Shown piece by piece: positions 1-11,600 of a stretch of DNA of 64,000 nucleotides; position 1 is the first letter of the stretch, and every line of letters begins with the position of its first letter. Below the pieces are notes generated by a model, which was not told the origin of the DNA, did no database searches, and saw only the letters and a program-made list of their open reading frames with translations. A program made the translations under genes and the position numbers. The DNA comes from Phoronis australis (taxonomy: Eukaryota > Phoronida > Phoronidae): contig NMRA01000142.1 in NCBI GenBank assembly GCA_002633005.1, positions 540,860 to 604,859 of the forward strand. The letters are read 5' to 3'.

Positions 1-196
1 GCAATGCAAGTTCCTGTTATTATTCGTATAGTCCGTGCCACGCGTCGAAATTTCTCCAGAGGCTGAAAAGATATATTTATGAGACAGCTTGGTTGGGGAC
101 CTGCATCTTATTTTCATTACTGCCAGAAAGTTTTCATATTCTTCAATCAATCCACAATTTCAGTTATAGAATGTGTCGATACCTCATAATTATTAC

Positions 197-886
197 CTTT
201 AATTCTGGTCTGCCTTTCGATTTCGAATTTCCTAACGATCCAACGCTGAGAGAACTATACTGGTGGCTGTGACGTCGTCTCGAGTGCCTCATTTTTCTTA
301 CAAAAGTAGCTGCAGCATCGATGTTAAAACTTTTTCGGCGACGAGAAGAGGGAGTTGAATCATTTTTGCTTGCCCCCGCTGCCACAGACAAAGTTTTTCT
401 GGTGCGCGAAGTACGTGGCGAAACACCCGTTGAAGCGGTGGTTTCTGTCTCGTCCAAACTTAAAATTCGGGCGCCCGTTTGCCGGCCTTTTTCGCTTTCT
501 AAAGCAGTGTTGTTTATTGAAAAACTTGTTGTTGGAGAAATGTCGGCCACCTGCCGAGGTGAAAAACGCGGCGATGTGCTAGACAGCGAATCCCTCGGAG
601 ACGGGCCGGGAGAAAGAACCGAACCTTCCCGAAGTGACGTCAATTTGCCTAATGAGACGTCGGAACAATCGGATGGACGACGATTGAAGATATTTGGCAC
701 TAATAAATGTATGTTCGACGTTAGCGTATCGCCGGTCCAGGTTCTCCGTCTGTCTCGTCCGTGAGACTGTGGCACGTCCAAACGTGGCAATGTACGAGCC
801 AAACTGGCACCCAGTGCCAACTTCATACCTGAAGGATTGCCAGACTCGCCTCTTCTGTAAACGTCCATCGACACGCTTGGAAACAT
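197..886 (-). CDS. First coding exon of an unidentified Ser/Arg-rich protein (partial gene)
   Basis: A 230-codon open stretch runs from an ATG at 886 to a good splice donor at 197/196 (AAAG|GTAATA on the minus strand). The frame is open a little further upstream without another ATG, and a second Met lies six codons in. The product is hydrophilic and low in complexity, with many SPR/SPGPSPR/TSR motifs (possible phosphorylation sites). Near the end it has a strongly basic patch with SRRRKSF and RKMRHSRRRHSHQ. I see no signal peptide, membrane segment or known domain. This looks like the disordered N-terminal region of a larger regulatory or channel-associated protein whose remaining exons lie left of base 1. 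The opposite strand is also open over 321-764, but without splice logic. I do not recognise the gene. The coding call rests on length, composition and the donor. Confidence 0.45.
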
Positions 887-910
887 TTCGAAATTCTCTC
901 TTTTAACCAA

Positions 911-3643
911 CTCTCTTCACTAGATCGACCCCAGCAAACCAACTATCATTTATAAATAGCAAAAGATCTGTTTTTACGGCAACCCCGTTATTCACTAATC
1001 ACAAACATTGCTCAGCATCGACTTGGTTTCCTCATAGCTCCAGACTATTTCTATGATAGGTGCTCTTTCATCCACTAAGTATAACTCGAATATAAATTAG
1101 ACAGGTTCATTTTGTTAAAAGCAATCGCCCACAGTTTATCTTTAAATGTTTATTCTTGATACGACTAAGAAAGAACAAGCAAGCATGTCTGAGTCTTGTT
1201 AAAATTACGTTAGAAATTAATCGTCGTGTTTGGCCCCGCTGGCTTCAGCTGAAATGCATTTTAATAATTTAAAATATTCAAAATCATGTCTCTAATATAG
1301 CAATAACAATTCTAATATAGTATTTTAAAACCCATTAGGACAAAGTAATTAAGAATCACATTTAAAAGAGAACGCCAGGCAATTGAGTTTTTGCAATCTT
1401 GTTGACTGAAATGAGTAGATTATTCACTGAACCATGTACAACAAATCATGTGCCATTTAATATCAAGTTTATGCAAGATATTATAGCTTGCGCACTGGAC
1501 CTGTTGAATTCCCATGAGTTGGTGAGGCGAGTATGACTATCAAAGTTGGCCTGCCGCTTGTATTATGTTATCGAACTGAAATATTGCAAACAAACACCAG
1601 TTTGATAAACTCATAGACTTGACCAGTCGTGGAAACAAATGGTGTTTTGATTAAGTTGCGATTGTATTATCGACATGGAAGAAGTCTCTTTCATAAAATG
1701 GGAGGAAAATAAAGATTACATTGCGTTACGCTTTGCTTTCAACTGTCACGTTTTGAAATAAATTAACTGCGCTGGGACTCTTTTCTGTGGTTGCGCAAAT
1801 ACACTTGCAAGGATTTCCAGTCTGACGGTTTGTACTGACATCTATCGAGTGTATCAGACAACATGCCCTGAAGCACGGCGTGAGATTTTGGTTGTCGAAT
1901 ATTTGCTGCACAGTGTCGTATTATATGTATAGAGCCTAATCGACATTACTTTTACTATATTTCATTCAACGTTGGAAGACAGGGACATTGATTCAAGAGT
2001 ACCTGCGATAGAAGTTAGTAGGCTTATTTCTGTATCCATTCTGAACATATAAGCGCATGTGCTCAAAGGGAGCTCCGAAAATGAGGGTGGGCTTATAACA
2101 AGCTGGGCCTTCGTGTGTAAGCCTGTGGCAAGGTATTAAACATTCACGGATAAGCCCGTGGGTTGCATCACACATTCAATGGACGCGCACTGTCGCGATT
2201 CGGTTTTTCTGGTTAAATTGCGATAACCTGTCTGGCGATAGAGCGCAAGCGAAACAAGAGGCCGATTTCATGACGTAGTGGGCTGAGTAATAAGCGAGAG
2301 TTAGCTTATACCCTAGAGGGTGGACTCATACGCGAGAATAACTCAAAAGTGGGGACTTGTGTATAACTAGGGGTGCTTATAACTGGGGTTGTGTTTATAT
2401 CTAGGGTTGTGCTAATAACTGAGGGTGTGCTTACACTGGCAACTAGGATGTGCTTATAACTGGGAGGGATGCTTATAACTGGGTGTGTGCTAAAACTATA
2501 GATGTACTTATAAATGAGAATGTGCTTATAACTGGGGTGTGCTTATAACTGGGGGTGGGTTTATACCAGAGCAAGATCTTCCAGCGCCTCATTGTGCGTG
2601 AGTGGATTTTGTATGAATGTTCACAGATGACAAAAAGCCATGAACTCAGGTGTGAGTTTAACTTTTAATTCAGCGAATGTTGTTCTCAACTTCCTATAAT
2701 GTTTGATACAGTATTTAGCAGACAGAAAACGAATAACGAATTAAGCTTTTGCTCATAAAATTGAACAATTCAGGGTCGGGTGAGGGTAGAAATGCTTTTT
2801 ATCCCGGAGGGCAAACTGCCTCATGCTAAGAATTTCAACTTGACTGCTAAACGTTTCTTTTACGGATTATATTGAATTGTAATACAAAGAATAATCAGTG
2901 GCGTGTTTCAAAGGGACACTCTTGTCGAAAATAACAATTTTACAGAAGTTATTTCAATTTGTTATAAAAATCACAAGAACAGTGGATTTTGTGGTTTTAT
3001 ACCACTGGTCAAAGCTAATCACTTTGAATGGTCTATCCCATCCAACAATAATTCAAAAACTGCGTTTTCTCCACAAAAACAATAATGTCCCTTTAAATTA
3101 ATTTGTTCATTTATGTTCAAATAACGCGGAGTGGTTTGGTGAACATCAGCACAACATGCTATCATACACACTTCTTAAGCAATTTCATCCAGTGGTAAGT
3201 AATCCTGGTGGAAATAGTGGTGTTTATTTATTATAGTGACAAGTACGTTGTTCAATAATACCGGCAACTTATGAACTACAATAACAATATGTACACAACC
3301 TGAATTGGGCTTGTTTGTCACTTTAGAATGAGACACACAAACAATTTACAAAGCAAATATAAATATTATAAATATTTTGGCAAATTGTCTAAGAAAATGC
3401 TTATATAATAACACTTCTGTATTACTTTATTCTCAACTAACCTGCTGCTTGTCAACGAATCGCATCTATTTTGACGAAATGTTCGGTTACAGAATGCACC
3501 TTGAAAACTAGGTGGCAATAGTACGTTGGTGGAACAAAACAGTGTTGTACATGCCATCCCATTTCGCTTACCTTTTCTTCGTGTTGCGTCATCTGTAAAA
3601 TGAAGGCACGCAAACTCATGAAATTTTTCGAAAGAAAAATCTT
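911..3643. other. Intergenic stretch
   Basis: AT-rich sequence with many stops in all frames and no exon that I can support. It holds the TATAACTGGGG-type minisatellite at about 2350-2567, listed separately. The upstream regulatory region of the 197-886 gene probably starts just right of 886, but I see no clear TATA or initiator. Confidence 0.5.
2350..2567. repeat. Degenerate minisatellite, unit about 15-20 bp
   Basis: About a dozen imperfect tandem copies of GTGCTTATAACTGGGG. Spacers vary, and substitutions give forms such as GTGTTTATATCTAGGG and GTACTTATAAATGAG. More decayed relatives (GGTGGGCTTATAAC, TTAGCTTATACCCTAG) extend left to about 2090. The drift between units implies an old array, not a recently expanded one. 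Confidence 0.75.
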
Positions 3644-3716
3644 TGCCGAAACCTGGACTCGAACCAGGAACCCCTAGAGTTTCAGTCTAATGCTCTCCCA
3701 ATTGAGCCACTTCGGC
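3644..3716 (-). tRNA. tRNA-Phe (anticodon GAA)
   Basis: The minus strand folds into a full cloverleaf. The acceptor is GCCGAAG paired with TTTCGGC, plus discriminator A. The D arm is GCTC/GAGC. The anticodon stem is TTAGA/TCTAG (one G-T pair) with loop CTGAAAC, giving anticodon GAA. The T arm is CCTGG-TTCGAGT-CCAGG. Box A (TGGCTCAATTGGG) and box B (GGTTCGAGTCC) match the RNA polymerase III consensus, and a run of five T follows the gene within 12 bases on the minus strand. There is no intron and no encoded CCA, as expected for a nuclear tRNA. All paired positions are intact, so this is probably functional and not a SINE relic. Confidence 0.88.
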
Positions 3717-6700
3717 TACTGGAGAAGTGTGTAGACTCAGTTTTTCTTGTTACTGAGTTCGCGGTGGTGGTGTAACTTGGTTAAAAATTTTCATTAAAAA
3801 TCAAATAATAAATGCTCATTACGCAAGCAGCTGTCCATGTTTTCTGAAAATGTGGAATGTGCGCACGAATCTTGTGAGAAATTAATAAATTTCATTGCTA
3901 AAGCATTTATTAGTTGGATGAATGAGCCGAGCCAGCGATTGCACAACGTTCTCGATTCTGATGAAATCTCAATCTGCTTCTCGGACTTGATTCGTTTCCG
4001 TCGTTGACGGTATCGCTGATTGTGATTTCAAATATAAGTTAAAAACATTAAAGACCGGCAATTTATTATCCACCCGGTCTTATAGACAAAAAGGGATCGA
4101 GGAAACTCAAGTGAACACATATTCATTCGTACATTCTTGTATTCACTACGGCGCCGCTGTCTCTCCACCCTTGTCCTGCTTATTACGTCATTGACAGCGT
4201 CCCTGATTGAGCTGGCTTCTTGTTGTCTGCGAGTAGCCTGAAACATCAATCCAAGAGGACTAACATCACGGCTCTTTTGACCGGTCGAGTCTAACAAGAT
4301 CCTGTAAGTAGAATTGGAAGATCATCAGGCTAATAGTTAATAGAGTGACGTATACGCGATAGCGTAGTCCGTTTTTTGATTTATAGTTAAAATTTATGTA
4401 CTTCCAACCTGCGAAATTGTGTCTAGTCATTCCCAGGAATGGAATTGTTATTGAGCTTTTGTTTATCACCTTTTACTACGTATACACATACATATATTCT
4501 ATATACAGATCACAGTTATAGTGTTGCGATACGTCTTTAATGAAAATGCGTCTAATTTATTTTTTATGAAGCCAGATAATTTTCCATTAATTAATTACCT
4601 CTGAACAACTATCTAATTTAATTTAATCTAATCTAATCTAATTGTCAAAACCCTGAGAGGGGACCGTTGTGACGTTGACTAACCTTAAAGGCCTCTTGCT
4701 TCTCTTCGTGATCGAGGATATAGTGCTTCCGCCGGCTGATGTTTGCTGCTTGCCGTGCGTTCCTGTGGGTAACGCCCATGCTGACTTCGCCCCAGGGACA
4801 CCGTGACGTGTGAGGAGGTCGTGCTGTGTTTCCATGACACCAAACTAACAGTTTCGAAAACTGTCAATACAGTCAATGATGTTACAGTAACTAAAGTCAG
4901 AAACATGCAGTCAAACATTGGAGCATGATGGCCAGCTCCGGAACACCATATCTCAGAAATAGCTGATTGTATTCACACGAAACTTCCAGTTATCATGCTT
5001 TGTGCATTATTCTCCAAAACGCTGCTGAAATTTCTTTTCAGAAAAACTTCCACTTTTACGTGATGGGTATTAAAAATGAATTATTCATGAACAAACTCTA
5101 AACTTACATAAACGGTAAATAAGATGGCATTTTAGAAAACAATAACAGCGTTTTGAAATCTCGTCTCCACCATTCACATCAAATGAAATGTTATCATCTT
5201 ATTGATAATGTTTTTGCTCAGTATCAATTTCCTTCCTTTTTGTTAAATTTTATTTAAAAAAATTGGTCACGTGACCCAATTCAGGGCAAATTGGTGAAAT
5301 GTCAAAAATCGAATTCTACCAGCTTTCAACTTTCCGAGAATATACATTGTCACTGAGCTAAAATCTGTACTTTTGTAGACATTTGGCTAAATACGTAGAA
5401 TTGTCAGTAAGGTCCTACACTACTTAGCTACTATTTCACAAGAGACAAAGATTTCTGTTTTCACAGCTGTTTACATGAGATTCCTTTGAGCGTAAGAGCT
5501 GATTACAAAATCGTGATTCAAAGTTTCCCCATAATTTCCTGGTTACCGTGACGAGAAGGCACCGGATGAAGTTGTTTAGGCCCCAACTCCCAGAGAAGTT
5601 ACCACCTGTGTAATAATTGGCGTCTCTTACCTGATTACTGAATTCTTGCGTCTTCAAAATTTTACAATACAAAATCAAGCGACCAGGAATATCCTCTTCT
5701 TAAAACTACGGCAAATTGCGAATGATACAAGATAATTCTAATCGTATTACTTGTATTTGTTTAAACCTAATCTTTAAACTGACATCCTGATTTTCTATAA
5801 CCGTTCCGTTATCTTGCGAGATATGAGACGCTCCTTCAAGGCTTCGATTCAAAGCAGGTGGCGCCCCGGAGAAATTTTCATCAAGAATTAATTAAACCCA
5901 CGGAATGAAGGTTAGTACTGTTTTGTGCCGACCTGCACCACGTGTACACCCAGGGGGTATCGGGGGGCCCCCAATTGGCGAAGTGGGCAAAAAGGTACGC
6001 CCATGAGAGACAAAATGTCCGAGGAAATGGGAATGGGACAAAAGTCCAGTAAATAAGCGCAAACGCGCAATTCACAGGGGTGCTCCCGTTTTTTTTTTTT
6101 AGTCCGCCCGCTCTTTTGTTAGCAAAAGGTCCATAACGTCAGGAATTCGAGCCCCCCATTTTGAAGGCTGGGTGCGCGCATGCATGTATACTGTTTAAAG
6201 AGCTCATGGAAATTGACCGACGAATGCCCTGTACATGCAACGGGTAGATGCGAAATTGTGGCTTAGCGGATCGTTTGCTTTCCTATCCCCCGTCACCCCC
6301 ACAGGTTTTTCAGACTCATTTCCGCTGAGGCGTGCCCGAGCCGACCATGAGCGTTTCCTTGAGTGGACCTCTGTAGGTCTCTCAGTGCTTTTGTCCTTTT
6401 TGGATATGTTTGAGATCTCATTGTAAGTATGGCATGATTTGTAATAAAAAATTGAAGATATTAAACTGGAAATGACAGAGGAGATTAGGCGTGCGTTCAG
6501 TACACACTAGGACCTACCCTAGGACCTAGCTAAAAGCTAGTCAAAGTCACGTACTCTCATTTAAAATGCACGGCAATATCTCACGTAATCTCGCGAAGTC
6601 TTGCTTTTTAGCGAGGTCTTAGCTAAATTTCTGTAATGTCATTACACACTTCTACAGAACCACGACCCTTATACACCTAGCAATGCTTTCAAAGCAGCCC

Positions 6701-8543
6701 CACCGTCTAGATAATAAATGCTGTAACCCAGATTCACAAAGTCCAAAACGTCAGGTATGTTAATAACTAGTGATCGTAGCAGCATCTTGACCAGGACTAT
6801 CCTAGAACTGTGACGTGACTCTTTCCGTTTATATACAAAACATTCGACTGTGAGAACGACTTTTATATGACACATGCTGGTCAACAACAACCCTCAGCCG
6901 GTCTGCGAAGTTGTTTAGGTTTTTTTGTTTTTTACAAAATTCAACCTGTTTGCAAAATAAACATGCAATTTCATCACTCCTTACAACTTAAACATGAAAT
7001 ACGAGGATCAGATTGTCTCAAGATGCTCCGTGTCCACGTTAGCAATCAGCTCGGGATATTAGGAGTTCGGTGATCGTTTTTAAAATAAAAATAACGCGGT
7101 CAATCTTGGAACGCCGGGTTAGCCATCACTACAAAAGTGATGCTATCTTTTATTTGCTAATGCCTTAAATATTATACTTCAGACATGAAATGATGTGAAA
7201 TCAATGAGAAGCTTACAGTCTGTAAATTCTATAAGCATCTTTTTTCATTTTTATATCACTTTATACTTTGTTTTATTCGGTAACTTTCCTGTAATGGAAA
7301 ACAATTTCTTAGAATTTAACGACATAGAAAAGTTCGAGACGCGTTTTTTTGTGGTTGAGTACATGTGATTAGTAACACATGTCAGTCTTAGTTACTGTTA
7401 CTATGGACCCAACAATATTTAAGTGTTTTGGTGACGTTGTCGTCCAAACAAAGATTTTCTCGCTTTTCGTTTTTGTGTCGCTTTCACTGAACAGACACAA
7501 TGGCACACGTGATATTTAACTCTTACTCTGCTAGTTGTGTTTGCTGTTTCATTGTAATTGAAAACCAAAAGCGTTGTCAACGTATGCAAAGGTGTATTGC
7601 GCCTGTTTGTAATGGTCAGGACGCATCATATGGGAACTGAACGCAATTTGAACTACGTCAAGCTGTTACGGCGCAAGAACCAGAGCAAACGCCACAGCTG
7701 GGTTGCATAAAACTTCAAAATTATCCGCTGGATAAGTTTGATTGTTGCATGACGTCAGGCGCACTGTTCAACAACAACAACGCGGCGCGTGATAATGCGA
7801 CGTCATTGTTGCTATGCAACGTATAACGTTTACGCAGCTGAGCCCAGTTGTTCAGGAACAGCTTGCAGAGTAGATGCAATTCGACACTGCAGTTTCTCTA
7901 ATACAGTAATTATATACAGCAAATTATACAACATCAACATGTTCGGCACTCAAGTCGCACTTTTGCACAGTCAGCACCGCAGAGTGGCGAAATCGAGAAA
8001 AAAAACAAGCCGGAGTTCATAAAAATGAACATCACTATTCGAAATAAAACACATCACAACTCACCACAATTTTAACACTTTAAAACTTAGTGTACGTATT
8101 AACCCTAACCTTCACAACGCCCATTACATCCGGACTTTTTCTTTCGTACTTCCAATATTCTTTATGGTTACTATGTTAATATTTCAAAAGCAAAAATGTT
8201 GCCTTTTAATAGAATAATAGGAACAAACGAGACATATTTGGGTAAAAAAAAAATTCACTGAAAATTCGCTCCGTGGAAGGATCTAGTCACGTTTCTAAAT
8301 GCTTTAAGGTTGTTGTGGTTACAGTACTTCGCAGAAAACATGTGGTCCATCATTCGCGACCTACAATTTACATAATTATACTGCACATGGCTATACTTCT
8401 AAAACGCTCCGTTAGTTTAAAATCTTGCACTTAAACCATAAAAGTAATAGTGTGCGACCTAGATTGTCCTTTCCGCGATAAAATGCTCTAAAAGGTCGAA
8501 GATGCTTTGCATTGTTGGTTGCTTCTTGCTAAAATACTGTTCA
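3717..8543. other. Intergenic stretch between the tRNA and the 3' end of the SLC16-like gene
   Basis: No reading frame here has both length and splice logic. It contains a short pentanucleotide array (TCTAA)n at about 4613-4642 and several AT-rich segments. The region just left of 8544 should contain the 3' UTR and poly(A) site of the transporter gene on the minus strand. I could not fix the cleavage site. Confidence 0.5.
4613..4642. repeat. Pentanucleotide microsatellite (TCTAA)n
   Basis: Short run of TTTAA and TCTAA units. The same motif on the other strand, (GATTA)n, occurs at about 51953-51974 inside a transposon. Confidence 0.8.
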
Positions 8544-8680
8544 TCATCGCGTGCCCTCGGTGTTTGAGGTACACTTCTTGTAGAAGGGAACGGACAGTAA
8601 AGTGATGATCGACGCGATACCGATGAGTCCGGTCAAGGAGTAACACCAGTCCCAGCTTCCGGTACGGTCTCGGATGTAAC
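8544..8680 (-). CDS. SLC16-like gene, last coding exon 5
   Basis: Acceptor CCGTAG|GT. It encodes YIRDRTGSWDWCYSLTGL and the final membrane helix, ending KKCTSNTEGTR and TGA at 8546-8544, with a second TGA directly after. The sequence RDRTGSW matches the usual start of TM12 in this family. Confidence 0.88.
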
Positions 8681-11600
8681 CTACGGATATAATAAGAAAA
8701 ACTCAAAGTTTTTTGCCGCTACGTCACTTCCGTCCCAAAATGGGAAAGTATCGTTTTTTCCTATAGAAAGCTATTTGCCAAGTTTCATGAAAATACATTA
8801 ATGAACTCCGAAGGTACAGTGGCAAACGTACAAGAAGTAATTTGCTACTAAGGGGCACAGCAATAAACAGATCAGTTCACCACTATTATCCTTTGTCGTC
8901 GGCTCCATAGGAAAACAATTCTCAAATTTCGTGAAGCTCCCTCAAACGTTTTTATACCTAGTGGCGACTTTTTGTGTCTGCGGTCGAATCTCTCGCCAAA
9001 AAGGAGATTCGGCAGCACACGCAAAAAATCGTCACTAGGAGACGACACAGTAGTCGGACCCGTCCGATAGTCAACGTCAGCCGTGATCTTTTGAGCGGTT
9101 CTGCAGATAGAGAACCTGACGCCAGAAAACGGACTCAAATATAACAAAAAATGGCCACTGGATGACGTAAAATACGTCCGAAAATGGAATGGCATCGTCG
9201 CCTCCTTAACTAAAAACCTATTTGCCAAAATTTCATGAAAATCCATCACGGAACTCCAAAGACACAGAGTCAAACGTAAAAACATAAATTGCCACAAGGG
9301 GCAGAGCCGAAATTCGTCGTAATCTGTCGTCAGCTTCATAGGGACACACCTGCTAAATTTCAATAGGCCTAAGATCCGGCAACTAAGGGGTTTAGGAGAG
9401 CAGCGGACGCCGGACAACGGACGCCTACTGAGACAGAGATGACTATCATATGCACCGGCATACAGAAATAGTGAAGTGAGAGAGTGAGACCAAATTTTAG
9501 ACTCGGGTCACTTTTCATTAAACCAACTTCGTCTTTGATTAGAGAGGGTTAAGCTACTCGCTATGTCATCGTGTTTTTAACGTATTCTCTCTAAGAACAC
9601 AAAATGCAACCAGAATCCCTTACTGCTGCATGAATTTTTAGAAATTTGCATTCTGAACGTCAAAATCAATACAAGGCTGAGGATCCAAACTTGTTGGCAA
9701 ATTCGAGTCTGATTCAGCACGTGGATAGCCTGCAATGTTCGAAATGTAGATTTCAACATTCAGTGGTTCGGAAAGCTGACACTTACACGGTTGAGAAGAC
9801 TGACTACAGAGTAAACTACAATGCAACATTTTCTAACTGATTCATATGGGAAATGGTTATTACTTTTTGATGGGCCTACTATGGACTTGTATAGACCTAC
9901 AGACCGTATTGTACCTGATATGATGGGGCCGCACAAGTAACCGGCCGACTGTAGCGTCAAGTTCATTCCCAGCGCAGACGACATGTTATCACTGTCCAAA
10001 ACTTCCAAAAGAACGGCCGCTTCCAGTAGAAAAAACACGGCAGCTGCCACCGATGCAAGTGTTTCCAACACCAGAATACCTGCGAATGTTGTTACAAATG
10101 TCCACGAGAATGTCAGAGCGATAATGACGACTAAACTGGCGACTTTCAAATGCAGTTTGCGCACGATGTTCAGCTTGGACAGCCAACCGATTAGGGGATG
10201 CACGAGTAATTCAGCGACTCCTGAGATAGAGAACAACATGGCAGCACTTTCCAATGAAATCCCAATGTCTGTACAATAAGCACCAATGAAAAAATGTGGC
10301 ATAGGCACTGCCATAACTGCGAGTATTGAATGAAATGCGTGCAACATAAACACTGGATTTGTGAACAAGGAACATTGTACGAGGCCATCTTTACCAAAAC
10401 ATGGGCGGTTTTCTTCCAAATTATCACATTCGTCGCTATTGGTATTTGCAGGTACAGCAATTGTAATGGAATGCGACATCGTCTTATTCAAGGCTCTGTT
10501 GCTATTCGAGTTCTTATTTGGCAATATCGCGCTGTGTGTCTGCAACCTGTGTATATTGCTATCCTGAGAAGAAAAACTGGAACGTCTGCTTGGATTTGAC
10601 TTCTGTTTCAAGTACTCCTGTATGTTCACGTTCCTGTGACGTTGCCTCCATTCCAGGAACATCAGTCTCAGTTGTTCGGCGTCGGCTGAAGCTCCATTCT
10701 GGAAAGTATACGCTCGTGGCCTGGGCGGACAATTGAAGAAATCGTCGGTCTCATTTTCACTGGGTTTTGGTGAACTAATGTTTTGCGTTGACGCGCTAAG
10801 TGCTTTTTGTTCAGCCGAAATCATTTTTCTAACTAGTAAGAGACGCGCATCGACAGGTTTCTCCACAGCTTTCGGAGAAATCCGCACGGATGATTTCTTC
10901 TTGAAAAACTCGAGAGGGCGTAACAAAGAAGCAAAAATAAAGTTGTGCAATTGCAGTCCTCCCAACAGCAGTAAACAGCCCGACAGTCCGTAGCTGGACG
11001 CAAGAGTTTCACTTAATATTGGGCCTATTACACTGCCACATCCAGAGCCCGTTCCTGCTATGGCAAATGCCAGCGTTCTCCTTTCGTCGAAATATTTTCC
11101 CAATAGTGTGAACGACGGAAAGTAGACAAACCCCATGCCAATTCCTGAAAACAAAACACCAAAATGTGTTACGTATTTCAATGCTGTACTTTTTTAATAG
11201 ATTCCTTGTGACAAAATGCTAATTTTCTCTAGCACGCAACCTTCAACGTGTGTTAAAGCAGAGGACTCACCAAACTGGTGCGTTTCGTTTCTATAAGATA
11301 CGCCTTGGTTTAAAAGTATCGCAAAGCCTCTTGCTCGTTCTACGGGAAATTTGGTCGCAAGCTCGTCGCATAGAGATCGGCAGATAGGCGTATCCATTGT
11401 TCACTTTGCTTTTCTTTCTTATGATAAGATAATGGTAAGCATTTATCGGTAACGGCTGATGTGCGCCCAATGTAAGAAATCCATGCGACCTGTATCGTTA
11501 TATCCAAAAAGGCGCAACAAAGGAAAACAATGGTAGGGTCCCATAGGTGATAACCATACATGCGACGCGCTTAAGCCCGTCGTATAGATCTCGCAAGTTA

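Noticed and set aside
8872-9417. 181-codon frame on the minus strand in the SLC16-like gene
   Set aside because: It overlaps two copies of an interspersed repeat inside the last intron, has no ATG-to-stop logic with the gene and no domain.
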